Made by a program: the position numbers and the translations under genes. The notes under the pieces were generated by a model. That model was not told where the DNA came from. It made no database searches and worked only from the letters and a program-made list of their open reading frames with translations. A DNA stretch of 64,000 nucleotides, taken from Halorhabdus rudnickae (GTDB taxonomy: Archaea > Halobacteriota > Halobacteria > Halobacteriales > Haloarculaceae). Positions 25,691-34,714 of the stretch are shown here, one piece after another (position 1 is the first letter of the stretch; the number at the start of each line of letters is the position of its first letter). The stretch covers positions 2,108,001-2,172,000 of the forward strand of contig NZ_CAAHFB010000001.1 of NCBI RefSeq assembly GCF_900880625.1, given 5' to 3'.

Positions 25691-28378
25691 ATGACTCAGA
25701 GACCGAACGATCGATCTGACGGATTGGCAGACAGACACGTCCCCGACTTCCAACCGGTTGCCTCCGAGGCCGCGACAATCCACGGACCGAACGTCCGTAT
25801 CACGGTTCTGACGCCTCGGGTCCTCCGGCTGGAGTACGATCCGACGGAAACTTTCGAGGATCGACCGAGTCAGTTGGTCTGGTATCGCGACCAGCCGGTT
25901 CCGGACTTCGAGGTCACCCGAGACGAGGATCGACTCGTCGTCGAGACCGACACAGTGGAACTCGAATACGACCACGGAACCGAGGAGGGCTTCACCGGCG
26001 AGACGCTGTCGGTCGAACTCGCTGACGGAACCGTCTGGACGTACGGCGACGAAAACGAGGGCAACCTCGGCGGTGCGTTGCGGACGGTCGACCAGGTCGA
26101 CGGTGCTGCTCCCCTGGAGGACGGACTCGCCTCCCGAGAGGGCTGGGCCGTCGTCGACGACACCGACCGGCTGGTCTTCGGCGAGGACGGCTGGGTACAA
26201 CCCCGCGACGCGCCCGAGGGATACGAGGATCTGTATTTCTTCGGCGACGGCACCGATTACCAGGCTCGCCTGACGGACTTCCGGTCGATCACGGGCGAGG
26301 TCCCGATGATCCCGCGGTGGGCGCTTGGCAACTGGTGGAGTCGCTACTGGGAGTATTCCCAGACGGAACTCCGCGGCGTCGTCGAGGAGTTCCAACAGCG
26401 AGACATTCCGCTGTCGGTCGCCGTGATCGACATGGACTGGCACGTCGTCGAGAACGACTACCACGACGGCTGGACTGGCTGGACCTGGAACGACGAGTAC
26501 TTCCCCGATCCGGCCGGGTTCGTCGAGTGGCTCCACGACAACGATATCCGGACGACGCTTAACCTCCACCCAGCCGAGGGCGTCCATCCTCACGAGGCCC
26601 AGTACGAGGACTTCGCGACGTTCATGGGGATCGATCCGGACAGCGAGGAACCGGTCGAGTTCGACGCGAGCGATCCCGAATTCCTTCGTGGGTACTTCGA
26701 CCACCTGATCGACCCGATGGAAGACGAGGAGGGCATCGACTTCTGGTGGCTCGACTGGCAGCAGTGGGAGGAGTCCCCGGAGATGGACGGGCTGGACCCG
26801 CTATGGGCACTGAACCACCTGCACTCGCTTGACCGGACGCGGACGGACAAGCGTCCGTTCATCTTCTCGCGGTGGCCCGGCCTGGGCGGGCACCGCTATC
26901 CGATCGGTTTCTCCGGAGACGCCTACATTAGCTGGGAGTCTCTCCGCTTCCAGCCCCACCTGACGGCCACCTCGGCCAACGTCGCCTACGGCTGGTGGAG
27001 TCACGACATCGGCGGGCACATGGGTGGGGAAGGTGATTCCCGGGAGTTCGCTGAACTCTATGCCCGGTGGACCCAGTTCGGTTCGCTCTCGCCGATCAAC
27101 CGCATCCACACGACGAAACATCGCTTCGTCGATAAGCGCCCCTGGGAATTCGACGGTGCGATCTCCGAAACCCTCGAGGACGCGCTGACGCTACGTCACG
27201 AACTGATTCCCTATCTCTACACGATGGCGTGGCGCGATCACACCGAGAGCGTCCCCCTCGTCCGGCCGATGTACTACCACCACCCGGACGCCCAAGCGGC
27301 CTACGAGACCGTCCACCAGTACTACTTCGGCAGTGAGTTGCTCGCCGCGCCACACCTCAGTGAGCGCGACGACGAGACGAACCTGGCACGTCGCTCGGTC
27401 TGGCTCCCGGCGGGCGAGTGGTTCGACTTCTTTACCGGAGAGTATCATGAGGGCGAACGGTGGCTCGCTCGCTACGGCGACCTCGACGATCTCCCGGTCT
27501 ACGCCAAGGCGGGCGCGATCGTCCCGATGGACGCCGACGCGAGCGGCGACGCCGACACCCCCGAGCGCCTGCGGATCGTCGCCTTTCCGGGGGCGGACAA
27601 TACCTTCGAACTCTACGAGGACGACGGGACCACGATGGCCCACCGCGACGGTGCCTTCGCGAGCACCGAACTCGTCCAGACGTTCGACGGCGATCGGCTG
27701 ACCTTCGAGATCGACGGAGCCGACGGTGATCTCTCGGCCCTCCCGGACGAGCGTGAGTACGAACTCGTGTTCCGCGGAGTCACGGAACCGGCGAGCGTCG
27801 ACATCGAAGCCCCGGTCGACTATGAGACGGACTACCGAACCGACGAGGCCACACTCGAGGTCACGTTCGATCCCGTCGCGATCGAGACGGGGTTGACGGT
27901 CGATGTCGAAGCTGCCGAGGAGTCGCTGGTCGATCGTCGGGATCGGACGAGCGAGCACATCGAGGACCTCCTGTGGTCCTTCAAGACCCACGTCACTGTG
28001 AAGGAGTCTATCTTCGAGGACTTCGAACCCGACGGCATCGAATGGCTGGCAGACTACGTCCGACCGCTTACCACTGCCCAGCTGCGGGCGCTCGCCGAGA
28101 CGATCACCGGGGCCGGCGTCGACTTGCTCGATCACGACGGAAACGAGCGGCTCGTCGTCTGGAATCCCGACGACGCGCCGGTATCCTATCGGTTCAGCGC
28201 CTGGGACTGGTCGGACGAACCGATCTGGGGCACGTCCGAGTCCCAGCGTGGAGATTCCCCTCCGTTTACGGTCTTCGACGTCACTGATCCGGCGGTAGAA
28301 GGCGAGGTCCGGCTCGATTACGACGACGTGTTTGCAGCCACCGCGGTGAGTTCGGCGCCCGACGAGCCCGAGAACTGA
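25691..28378 (+). CDS. GH31 alpha-glucosidase / alpha-xylosidase-like enzyme
   Basis: An 895-residue GH31 protein without signal peptide. It has the N-terminal beta-sandwich, a barrel with SVAVIDMDWH, nucleophile Asp355 (FWWLDWQQW), acid/base-type Asp410 (GFSGDAYISW), the arginine loop FSRWPGLGGHRYP and SHDIGGHMGG. It then has the usual proximal C-terminal beta domain. Family members release terminal alpha-glucose (or xylose) from oligosaccharides; alpha-glucosidase is favoured by context. Residues from about 740 onward, including a helical segment (IEDLLWSFKTHVTVKE) and a final beta-like stretch, form an extension beyond the common core. ATG 25691 lies 34 nt after the TrmB gene, so co-transcription is likely. 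Confidence 0.92.
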   Translation: MTQRPNDRSDGLADRHVPDFQPVASEAATIHGPNVRITVLTPRVLRLEYDPTETFEDRPSQLVWYRDQPVPDFEVTRDEDRLVVETDTVELEYDHGTEEGFTGETLSVELADGTVWTYGDENEGNLGGALRTVDQVDGAAPLEDGLASREGWAVVDDTDRLVFGEDGWVQPRDAPEGYEDLYFFGDGTDYQARLTDFRSITGEVPMIPRWALGNWWSRYWEYSQTELRGVVEEFQQRDIPLSVAVIDMDWHVVENDYHDGWTGWTWNDEYFPDPAGFVEWLHDNDIRTTLNLHPAEGVHPHEAQYEDFATFMGIDPDSEEPVEFDASDPEFLRGYFDHLIDPMEDEEGIDFWWLDWQQWEESPEMDGLDPLWALNHLHSLDRTRTDKRPFIFSRWPGLGGHRYPIGFSGDAYISWESLRFQPHLTATSANVAYGWWSHDIGGHMGGEGDSREFAELYARWTQFGSLSPINRIHTTKHRFVDKRPWEFDGAISETLEDALTLRHELIPYLYTMAWRDHTESVPLVRPMYYHHPDAQAAYETVHQYYFGSELLAAPHLSERDDETNLARRSVWLPAGEWFDFFTGEYHEGERWLARYGDLDDLPVYAKAGAIVPMDADASGDADTPERLRIVAFPGADNTFELYEDDGTTMAHRDGAFASTELVQTFDGDRLTFEIDGADGDLSALPDEREYELVFRGVTEPASVDIEAPVDYETDYRTDEATLEVTFDPVAIETGLTVDVEAAEESLVDRRDRTSEHIEDLLWSFKTHVTVKESIFEDFEPDGIEWLADYVRPLTTAQLRALAETITGAGVDLLDHDGNERLVVWNPDDAPVSYRFSAWDWSDEPIWGTSESQRGDSPPFTVFDVTDPAVEGEVRLDYDDVFAATAVSSAPDEPEN

Positions 28379-28445
28379 CCGACGAACGCGATTCTCGATG
28401 TCTCGTTTCTGCTTGCTGCCCAGCGAAATCAGTCTCAACCCCGCC

Positions 28446-28724
28446 TTAGAGCAGGACGACCATTGCCCCGGGGACGAACGCGACATCCAGTACTGACAGC
28501 AAGATCACGAGGATCGCACCTGGCAGGCCACCGACGGCGACGATCAATACCACTAGTGGTGTGATCGCTACACTCACTCCGAGGAACATCTCGACCAGTA
28601 CGAGCACGACGAGACCGACGATCGCGTTCCAGATGAAGGGCTTGACCGCCTTGATGATCCAGTAAGCGCCGAGGACGGCCCCAAGGACGACCAGCAGTAT
28701 CCCGACTTCAAGAAGTGTTACCAT
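28446..28724 (-). CDS. BofA-like (pro-sigmaK processing inhibitor family) membrane protein
   Basis: A 92-residue, very hydrophobic protein starting MVTLLEVGILLVVLGAVLGA, with about three membrane helices. The pattern (short helix, VKPFIWNAIVGLVVLVL, then a Gly/Pro loop VGGLPGAILVILL near the end) matches the BofA family, common in archaea where its function is unknown. ATG 28724 is used; the frame upstream runs into the tRNA gene and is not coding. It ends 67 nt from the convergent GH31 gene. Confidence 0.75.
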   Translation of the reverse strand: MVTLLEVGILLVVLGAVLGAYWIIKAVKPFIWNAIVGLVVLVLVEMFLGVSVAITPLVVLIVAVGGLPGAILVILLSVLDVAFVPGAMVVLL

Positions 28725-28806
28725 ATGACAACTTCGCTTCGGGGTGGCATGTGCTTTCTGGCCGGAACGAAACGCTTTACCTCGCGTCGTCGTAAATGGG
28801 TGATAC

Positions 28807-28879
28807 GGGACCGTGGGGTAGCTTGGTATCCTTGCGGCCTTGGGTGCCGTTGACCTCGGTTCAAATCCGAGCGGTCCCA
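28807..28879 (+). tRNA. tRNA-Pro (anticodon UGG)
   Basis: The 73-nt gene folds as a standard cloverleaf. The acceptor stem GGGACCG pairs with CGGTCCC and a discriminator A follows. The anticodon stem GCGGC/GCCGU encloses the seven-base loop CTTGGGT, giving anticodon TGG. The T-arm is CTCGG-TTCAAAT-CCGAG. No CCA is encoded and no intron is seen. A copy of its last 16 nt lies 123 nt downstream. Confidence 0.95.
28864..28879 (+). repeat. attachment-site-like direct repeat, copy 1 (tRNA-Pro 3' end)
   Basis: AATCCGAGCGGTCCCA is the 3' end of tRNA-Pro and is repeated exactly at 28987-29002. tRNA 3' ends are the usual target of tyrosine integrases, so this pair looks like attL/attR of a small remnant. 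Confidence 0.6.
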
Positions 28880-28986
28880 TTTTGCGTGGCGCGAGCATAC
28901 TCGCGAGCGCCCGCAAACCGAAAAGCGAGGATTTGAATCAGACGAGTCGCGCGCAGCGATAGCGAGCACGTCTCGGCGTGGTTCAC

Positions 28987-29002
28987 AATCCGAGCGGTCC
29001 CA
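28987..29002 (+). repeat. attachment-site-like direct repeat, copy 2
   Basis: Exact 16-nt copy of the tRNA-Pro 3' end. The 107 nt between the copies code for nothing recognisable, and no integrase is nearby. Either the element has been deleted, or the scar is left from tandem insertion. Confidence 0.6.
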
Positions 29003-29437
29003 CTATACCACCTTTTTACTGCGGGAGGTCGCACAGCGACCCCCATCTGCTCACGGACGCGGAGCGTCCGTTCGCACGGTCAGCGGGACCTTCGGTCCCG
29101 CTCGACTTGCAAAAAGCTGGACCAAAAACATCTGCTCGCGGGCCGTTGGCCCGCTCGCAGTGTTCTCGTGAGCGAAGCGCCCCGTGGAGCGTTAGCGAAC
29201 GAGAGCTCGCCAGAGCTCTGCTCTGACGGTGAAACGCACTCGCCTTGCGAGCGCGAATGCTTGGGAAACGACGTTTGATAGTTCGACCTCTCGGCAAGCG
29301 GGCTATGTTCCTCTCGCAGCCGAGCGTAGCGAAGAGACTGCTCGTGAGCGGACATTGGGGCCGCCCAGTGGTTATCGATACTGCACTTGACGGGCCTCAC
29401 ACGGTGTATACCGGACTTCGGGGGCAAGGACGTCTCT
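29003..29437. other. hairpin-rich non-coding region downstream of tRNA-Pro
   Basis: This 435-nt stretch is dense in short perfect hairpins. Examples are GGACGC-GGA-GCGTCC (29055-29069), CGGGACC-TTC-GGTCCCG (29086-29102) and GCGGGCC-GTT-GGCCCGC (29137-29153). The AAAAGCTGGACCAAAAA segment between them is AT-biased. No supported gene or promoter is seen. It may be a decayed repeat element or accumulated insertion debris beyond the tRNA. Confidence 0.55.
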
Positions 29438-29683
29438 TCACGGAACCAGTTGCTCGCCATCGTCGTCGTAGACGGCGATTGCGTCGACGGGACAGGTTCG
29501 TGCGGCGAACTTCGCGTCGAGTTCGTCGCTTTCGGGGACCTCCAGCGTGATGACGCCGTCGTCGCTCTCTTCCCCACCGTCGAGAACGGCCTTGCCGGCT
29601 CCCTCGTCGCGTTCGAAGGCGTTGTACTCGGCGACGCACTGGAACATCCCGATGCAGGTGTCACGGTCGAATTCGATGTGCAT
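29438..29683 (-). CDS. [3Fe-4S]-type ferredoxin
   Basis: An 81-residue acidic protein. MHIEFDRDTCIGMFQCVAEY followed later by ARTCPVDAIAVYDDDG gives the pattern C-x5-C ... C-P. This is the three-cysteine arrangement of single-cluster [3Fe-4S] ferredoxins, in which the middle cysteine of a CxxCxxC motif is missing. A long acidic insert (ERDEGAGKAVLDGGEESDDG) sits between the cysteines. It is a cytoplasmic electron carrier; its partner is not evident from neighbours. ATG 29683 is chosen because homology begins there, while the longer frame upstream reads as a shadow. Confidence 0.85.
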   Translation of the reverse strand: MHIEFDRDTCIGMFQCVAEYNAFERDEGAGKAVLDGGEESDDGVITLEVPESDELDAKFAARTCPVDAIAVYDDDGEQLVP

Positions 29684-29750
29684 ACCGGCGATTCGGCGGA
29701 AGCAGTGAAATGTGTGACGGCGCGGCCCGTCAAACACCCTCAGATGGCGC

Positions 29751-29963
29751 TCAGGCCAAGACGGTCGCCCTCGACTCGAACAGGAGCCACTCGCCGCCGT
29801 ACGAGAGCCCCATCGCCGGGTCACCGCTACCGGTGTCGGTCCCATTGTCCTCGTTGCTGTCGTCGCGCGTCTCGTTGCTGACTTCGGCGTACTGGTCGTG
29901 CTCGAAATCGTCTGATTCAGCGACGGAGTAGTTCGTCCCACAACCAGCTGAACCAATCGACAT
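29751..29963 (-). CDS. small acidic hypothetical protein
   Basis: A possible 70-residue protein beginning MSIGSAGCGTNYSVAESDDF. The middle is extremely Asp/Glu/Asn/Thr-rich and the end (GLSYGGEWLLFESRATVLA) is hydrophobic. The strong acidic bias is like real haloarchaeal coding sequence, but no family is recognised. It lies between the ferredoxin and the divergent zinc-ribbon gene, 67 nt upstream of the ferredoxin, so it could share its transcript. It may be spurious. Confidence 0.4.
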   Translation of the reverse strand: MSIGSAGCGTNYSVAESDDFEHDQYAEVSNETRDDSNEDNGTDTGSGDPAMGLSYGGEWLLFESRATVLA

Positions 29964-30111
29964 CGATTCGCCTGGATGTCGCTGGATGCCCGTCTCCACA
30001 CGTGTCACGTGGCGGAGTTGCGATACGGTACGGCCAAGATTCGTCTCCGTCGAACGCCCTCATGACAAATCCCACACTTTTTTACTCTTACCTTGATAGC
30101 TGTCTGTCACT

Positions 30112-30903
30112 ATGGTGGAGTGTCCGGCGTGTGGCGCGCCAGTGGGGGAACAGCACCAGTTCTGTCGACAGTGTGGGGCGTCGTTGGGAGGAGAACAGCC
30201 TGGCGGACAGCAGGCCCCAGCGCACGGCCAGCCTGGTGCGGGACAGTCCCAGTCCAGTCAACAGGGCCGTCCCGCCCAGACGCCCGCCGAGGGGGGCCGA
30301 CAACCGCCTGCCCAGAACGCTCGCCAGGGTGAGGCTGGCTCCCCTCACGGGTCCGGGACTGCTCGCCCACCCAGAGGGGGCCAGGGATCCGAGCTTACCC
30401 GCCGCAAACTGTTGATGTACGGTGGGGTTGGGGCGCTGGCTCTCGGCGGCGGTGGCGTCCTGGCGAGTAATGTCCTGCTTGGCCCCGATTGTAGCGGACC
30501 AATGGGATCCGTCCGGTGTTTCTTTCATGCACTGAACAAGGAGAACACCGAACGGGCGAAGGAGCTGACCCACTCCGAGAAGCGAAACCAGTTCGACGAG
30601 ATGATGCAGGGGAACTTTCAGGAGTTGATCGATATGGCTATGCAGATGTACGGTGAGGAGGAACTCCAAAGCGACGAGAGCGGCCCGTCGATCAACTCTT
30701 CGATCGAGGAACTTACCCTCGAAAGCGGTGGCGGAGACGGCGACGAGACGGCGACCGTCGTTGCGGACCTGTCCTACGAAATCCCGATGGTTGAGCAGAG
30801 CGGATCGTATACGGCGACGGTCGACCTTCGAATGGAGGATGGCGACTGGAAGGTCTGGGCGATCGACTACCAGTTCGATGTGTTTTCGGGAATGGGTGGG
30901 TAG
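30112..30903 (+). CDS. zinc-ribbon membrane-anchored protein
   Basis: A 263-residue protein. It begins with a zinc ribbon (CPACGAPVGEQHQFCRQCG, residues 4-22). A Gln/Pro/Gly-rich unstructured linker (25-98) follows, then a single membrane helix preceded by arginine/lysine (RRKLLMYGGVGALALGGGGV, about 100-122). After it comes an extracytoplasmic alpha/beta domain with an NTF2-like look (RCFFHALNKENTERAKELT, ending VDLRMEDGDWKVWAIDY). That last pattern is shared with DUF4878/lumazine-binding-like domains. Function is unknown; the layout suggests a cytoplasmic zinc module linked to an external ligand- or protein-binding domain. It stands alone, 78 nt before hel308. Confidence 0.7.
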   Translation: MVECPACGAPVGEQHQFCRQCGASLGGEQPGGQQAPAHGQPGAGQSQSSQQGRPAQTPAEGGRQPPAQNARQGEAGSPHGSGTARPPRGGQGSELTRRKLLMYGGVGALALGGGGVLASNVLLGPDCSGPMGSVRCFFHALNKENTERAKELTHSEKRNQFDEMMQGNFQELIDMAMQMYGEEELQSDESGPSINSSIEELTLESGGGDGDETATVVADLSYEIPMVEQSGSYTATVDLRMEDGDWKVWAIDYQFDVFSGMGG

Positions 30904-30947
30904 ACGCGCGAACAGATGGGCAATCGACTGCCCAGGCCGCGAGCGAA

Positions 30948-30957
30948 CCCTTAAACC
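30948..30957 (+). promoter_or_regulatory. TATA-like element of hel308
   Basis: CCCTTAAACC centred about 29 nt before the hel308 ATG, in otherwise GC-rich DNA. Spacing fits a leaderless archaeal transcript. Confidence 0.5.
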
Positions 30958-30981
30958 GGGGGACGACCCTACCACCTCTCA

Positions 30982-33444
30982 ATGGACGTCGCGGACATTC
31001 CGGGGGTACCCGGGTGGTTGCCCGAGCACCTTCGCGAGGACGGGATCGAGGAACTGTATCCACCGCAGGCCGAGGCCGTCGAGCGGGGCGTCACCGATGG
31101 AGCCAATCTGGTGGCGAGCGTTCCCACAGCCAGCGGGAAGACTCTCATCGCAGAACTCGCGATGTTTTCGGCGATCACGGACGGGAAGGACGACGAAACG
31201 GCCACTGACGGCACCGCGCTCTATATCGTCCCGTTGCGGGCGCTGGCCAGCGAGAAACGTGCGGAGTTCGAGCAGTTCGAGGCGTACGGCCTGGAGGTCG
31301 GCGTCTCGACGGGGAACTACGAGAGCGACGGGGGCTGGCTCGCCGACAAAGACGTCGTCGTTGCCACCAGCGAGAAGGTCGATTCCCTCGTGCGAAACGA
31401 TGCGCCCTGGATCGCCGACCTGGACTGCGTGGTGGCCGACGAGGTCCACCTGGTCGACGACGGCCAGCGTGGCCCGACCCTGGAGGTGACCCTCGCCAAG
31501 TTGCGAAAGCGGAATCCGGATCTCCAAACTGTCGCGCTGTCGGCAACCATCGGCAACGCCGACGCACTGGCTGAGTGGTTGGATGCCGAACTCGTCGATT
31601 CGACGTGGCGGCCTATCGACCTGAAGAAAGGGGTCCACTACGGGCAGGCCCTCCACCTCGAAGATGGCAGCCAGAAGCGCCTGCCCGTGCGGGACAGCGA
31701 AAAACAGACCGCGGCTATCGTTCGGGACACCCTGGAAGACGACGGTTCGACCCTGGTGTTCGTCAACTCTCGCCGGAACGCCGAAGCGGCCGCCCGACGA
31801 CTCGCCTCGACGACCGAGCCACATCTCGACGGCGTCGAGCGTGATCGGCTCGCAGAGATCGCGACGGAGATCCGCGAGGTCAGTGATACCGAGACCAGCG
31901 ATGACCTGGCCGACGCTGTCGAGGGGGGAGCGGCGTTCCACCACGCCGGTCTCTCCCGTGAACACCGCTCGCTCGTCGAGGACGCCTTCCAGGAGCGACT
32001 GGTGAAAGTCATCGCCGCGACGCCCACGCTGGCGGCCGGCGTCAACACTCCCTCGCGTCGCGTCGTGGTCCGGGACTGGCGACGCTACGACGGGACTGCC
32101 GGCGGGATGCAACCTCTCTCGGTTCTGGAAGTCCACCAGATGATGGGCCGGGCCGGCCGCCCCGGCCTGGATCCCTACGGGGAGGCACTGCTGCTGGCGA
32201 GCAGCCACGACGAACTCGACGAACTGTTCGAGCGCTACGTCTGGGCCGATCCCGAACCGGTCCGGTCGAAACTCGCTGCCGAACCGGCCCTCCGGACGCA
32301 TATCCTCTCGACGGTGGCGTCTGGCTTTGCCAACTCCCGAGCGGGGTTGCTGGACTTTCTGGAAGCCACGCTGTACGCCAGCCAGACGACCGAAGGCGGT
32401 CGTCTGGAGACGGTCGTCGACGAGGTGATCGCCTATTTGGAGGCCAACGACTTTCTCACGCGTGAGGAGAACGAAGATGGGACGCTGCGGGCCACCTCGC
32501 TCGGTCAGACCGTCTCGCGGCTGTATCTCGATCCGATGAGCGCGGCGGAGATGCTCGACGGACTCCGCGAGTTCGAGCGGACGGCCGGGCAGCGAGCGAC
32601 CTCGCCACACGACGGAGAGGCGACAGCGGGTGACGAGCCGCCGGGCTTCGAGACGGCCAGCGAACTGGCTGCCGAGGCGGATGGGACCGAAAACAGCGAG
32701 GGGACAGACGCCATTCCGGACCCGACCGCGATGGGGCTGTATCACCTCGTCTCCCGGACGCCGGACATGTACGAGTTGTACCTCCGCTCTGGCGACGAGG
32801 AGGAGTACACGATGGAGGCCTACGAGCGCGAGGAGGAGTTCCTCGGGGCGATACCAAGCGAGTTCGAAGAGGGGCGTTTCGAAGATTGGCTGTCGGCGCT
32901 GAAGACGGCCAGACTCCTCGAAGACTGGGCTGATGAGGTCGAAGAAGGGACGATCACCGAACGGTACGGCGTCGGCCCGGGTGACATCCGCGGAAAGGTC
33001 GAAACGGCGAGCTGGCTGCTCAACGCTGCCGAGCGACTGGCCGGCGAGGTCGGCCTGGACGTGACGCCAGCGATCCGGGAGGCTCGCGTCCGGGTCGAAC
33101 ACGGCGTCCGGGCGGAACTGGTCGACCTCGCAGGCGTGCGCGGCGTCGGGCGAAAGCGCGCCCGGCGACTGTTCGCGGCCGGGATCGAGTCCCGTGAAGA
33201 CCTCCGTGAAGCCGAGAAAGGCGTCGTGCTGGGAGCGTTGCGCGGGCGGGAGAAGACCGCCCAGAACGTCCTGGAGAACGCCGGCCATCGTGACCCCTCG
33301 ATGAACGGGGTGACGCCAGTCGAACCCGATGGCACTCCCTCGGCAGCTGGCGATAGCCAGACTGCCGCAAACGGCGCTGGATCCGGCCAGCGGGACGGCG
33401 ACGAGGACGGCCCGGCCGACCAGTCTAGTCTGGGTGACTTCTGA
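30982..33444 (+). CDS. hel308: ATP-dependent DNA helicase Hel308
   Basis: An 820-residue superfamily-2 3'-5' helicase. The Q-motif region [12 protein letters not shown] is followed by Walker A PTASGKT (48-54), DEVH (about 154), [21 protein letters not shown], motif V ([13 protein letters not shown]) and motif VI ([16 protein letters not shown]). The C-terminal half has the winged-helix and ratchet domains and ends with an HhH-like segment ([23 protein letters not shown]). Archaeal Hel308 acts on stalled replication forks. The overall length is slightly longer than the ~720 residues of well-studied examples because of an acidic insert (about 535-575) and a Gly/Asp tail. Cgi121 follows, 17 nt downstream. 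Confidence 0.95.
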   Translation: MDVADIPGVPGWLPEHLREDGIEELYPPQAEAVERGVTDGANLVASVPTASGKTLIAELAMFSAITDGKDDETATDGTALYIVPLRALASEKRAEFEQFEAYGLEVGVSTGNYESDGGWLADKDVVVATSEKVDSLVRNDAPWIADLDCVVADEVHLVDDGQRGPTLEVTLAKLRKRNPDLQTVALSATIGNADALAEWLDAELVDSTWRPIDLKKGVHYGQALHLEDGSQKRLPVRDSEKQTAAIVRDTLEDDGSTLVFVNSRRNAEAAARRLASTTEPHLDGVERDRLAEIATEIREVSDTETSDDLADAVEGGAAFHHAGLSREHRSLVEDAFQERLVKVIAATPTLAAGVNTPSRRVVVRDWRRYDGTAGGMQPLSVLEVHQMMGRAGRPGLDPYGEALLLASSHDELDELFERYVWADPEPVRSKLAAEPALRTHILSTVASGFANSRAGLLDFLEATLYASQTTEGGRLETVVDEVIAYLEANDFLTREENEDGTLRATSLGQTVSRLYLDPMSAAEMLDGLREFERTAGQRATSPHDGEATAGDEPPGFETASELAAEADGTENSEGTDAIPDPTAMGLYHLVSRTPDMYELYLRSGDEEEYTMEAYEREEEFLGAIPSEFEEGRFEDWLSALKTARLLEDWADEVEEGTITERYGVGPGDIRGKVETASWLLNAAERLAGEVGLDVTPAIREARVRVEHGVRAELVDLAGVRGVGRKRARRLFAAGIESREDLREAEKGVVLGALRGREKTAQNVLENAGHRDPSMNGVTPVEPDGTPSAAGDSQTAANGAGSGQRDGDEDGPADQSSLGDF

Positions 33445-33460
33445 TGGAGGTCGATTTCTG

Positions 33461-33997
33461 ATGGAAGTCGTCGAAGGGACACTCCGGATCGACGATCTGG
33501 ACGAGTTCCTCGAGCGACTTGCGGCAATCGGAGACGACCATCGAGTGGCCGTTCAGGCGTTCGACGCGCGGTACGTCGCCGGACGCGAGCACCTCCGGCG
33601 GGCCGGTGAACTGGCTGACCGCGCGCACGCACGCGAGGAGATGATCGCACGCGATCCGGCGGTAGAACTGTTACTGTACGCGGCTGGTCGCCGCCAGATC
33701 CAGGATGCCCTGACGATGGGCGTTTCTCGAGGCGAGCAGCCGGCTGTCGTCGTCTGTCACGCGGTAGGTGGCCGCCAGAGTGAGAACGGTGACGACAGCA
33801 CGACCGAACGCGAGCGGGCGGCCTGCGAGGTCGTCGAGGCGATGGAGTGTTTCGAACCAGCCGGGCTGCTCAATGCGTCCGACTCCGAACTGATCGCTGA
33901 ATTCTTCGACGTGACCGACGCTGAGCGAGAGGCGACGGATGCGACGCTGACGGATCTCGTTCTCGAACGCGTCGCGATGCTCGTCGTCGAGAAGTAG
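33461..33997 (+). CDS. cgi121: KEOPS complex subunit Cgi121
   Basis: A 178-residue protein, MEVVEGTLRIDDLDEFLERL to a C-terminal TDLVLERVAMLVVEK, with the family core FDARYVAGREHLRRAGELADRA and LLLYAAGRRQIQDALTMGV. Cgi121 is the KEOPS subunit that binds tRNA and helps make the t6A37 modification. ATG 33461 follows the hel308 stop closely. The segment between (ATGGAGGTCGATTTCTG) looks like a partial duplication of the start region, so an alternative start exists only in theory. Haloarchaea commonly keep hel308 and cgi121 adjacent, which supports the call. Confidence 0.9.
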   Translation: MEVVEGTLRIDDLDEFLERLAAIGDDHRVAVQAFDARYVAGREHLRRAGELADRAHAREEMIARDPAVELLLYAAGRRQIQDALTMGVSRGEQPAVVVCHAVGGRQSENGDDSTTERERAACEVVEAMECFEPAGLLNASDSELIAEFFDVTDAEREATDATLTDLVLERVAMLVVEK

Positions 33998-34011
33998 CGA
34001 GCCCCCTGTCT

Positions 34012-34485
34012 TCAGGGCTCTTCGTCGATCAGGACGACTGCTTCGCCGTCGATGACTGCCTCGTCGTCGACGAGGACCTGCGTCGAGAGCCGAAACCTCT
34101 CTCCTTCGAGGGTATCAACCACCTCGACTTCCGCAGTGGCCCGGTCACCGATACGGACGGGTCCCTTGAACTCGAAGTCCTGGGAGAGGTAAACGACTGT
34201 CCCGGGGAAACGGGCCAGGGCGGCGCTAATGAGGCCACCGACGAGCATGCCGTGGGCGATACGACCGCCAAAGCGCGTCTCTGCGGCGTAATCGTCCTCG
34301 AGGTGGAGGGGGTTGGTGTCGCCGCTGGCTTCGGCGAAGCTGGTCACGTCGTCGTCGCTGATTTCCTTGCTAAAGGTGACGCGATCGCCGACGTCGACTG
34401 CGCCGCTGTCCTCGACCGTGCGTTCCCACTCCCACTCCGGGAGATCCGTCCCGCCTTCGAGTGTCGTATTTGGGTCGTTGCTCAT
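34012..34485 (-). CDS. MaoC-family (R)-specific enoyl-CoA hydratase (PhaJ-like)
   Basis: A 157-residue hot-dog-fold protein. The catalytic signature FAEASGDTNPLHLEDDYA (Asp and His of the hydratase dyad) is followed by RFGGRIAHGMLVGGLISAAL. Such enzymes convert enoyl-CoA from beta-oxidation to (R)-3-hydroxyacyl-CoA, the monomer for PHA synthase. It lies divergent from the PHA genes with 229 nt between starts, so a supply role is likely. ATG 34485 is used; an N-terminal tail of about 28 residues precedes the fold. Confidence 0.88.
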   Translation of the reverse strand: MSNDPNTTLEGGTDLPEWEWERTVEDSGAVDVGDRVTFSKEISDDDVTSFAEASGDTNPLHLEDDYAAETRFGGRIAHGMLVGGLISAALARFPGTVVYLSQDFEFKGPVRIGDRATAEVEVVDTLEGERFRLSTQVLVDDEAVIDGEAVVLIDEEP

Positions 34486-34657
34486 TGCGTTGGTCGGTTC
34501 GACGGCCCGCTACTAAACTGTGGGTGACGTGAGCGAAAGCGTCGTTCCGTCTTGTCGATCCGCTGGCTGGCGTCGAACCGATTTCACTTCCCGGAGTATA
34601 GTCGTCTCTTGAGCCGTCCGTACCGGACTGTTCCACTTCCTATGCCATTTGATGGTA

Positions 34658-34672
34658 CTCAATGGTATTGAG
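34658..34672. promoter_or_regulatory. CTCAAT-GGT-ATTGAG inverted repeat at the PHA operon promoter
   Basis: Perfect 6-bp arms with a 3-nt spacer, only a few bases before the TATA-like AGCTTATGTA (about 34678-34687) of the PHA operon. It would overlap the BRE region, so a bound protein would repress. The AbrB-like protein of the first gene is a reasonable binder (inference). Confidence 0.45.
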
Positions 34673-34714
34673 GGGAAAGCTTATGTACCTGTAGGAAGTA
34701 TGTATAGTTGACCG

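Noticed and set aside
30979-33288. 769-aa minus-strand frame opposite hel308
   Set aside because: Antisense of the complete Hel308 motifs; not acidic and no homology recognised.
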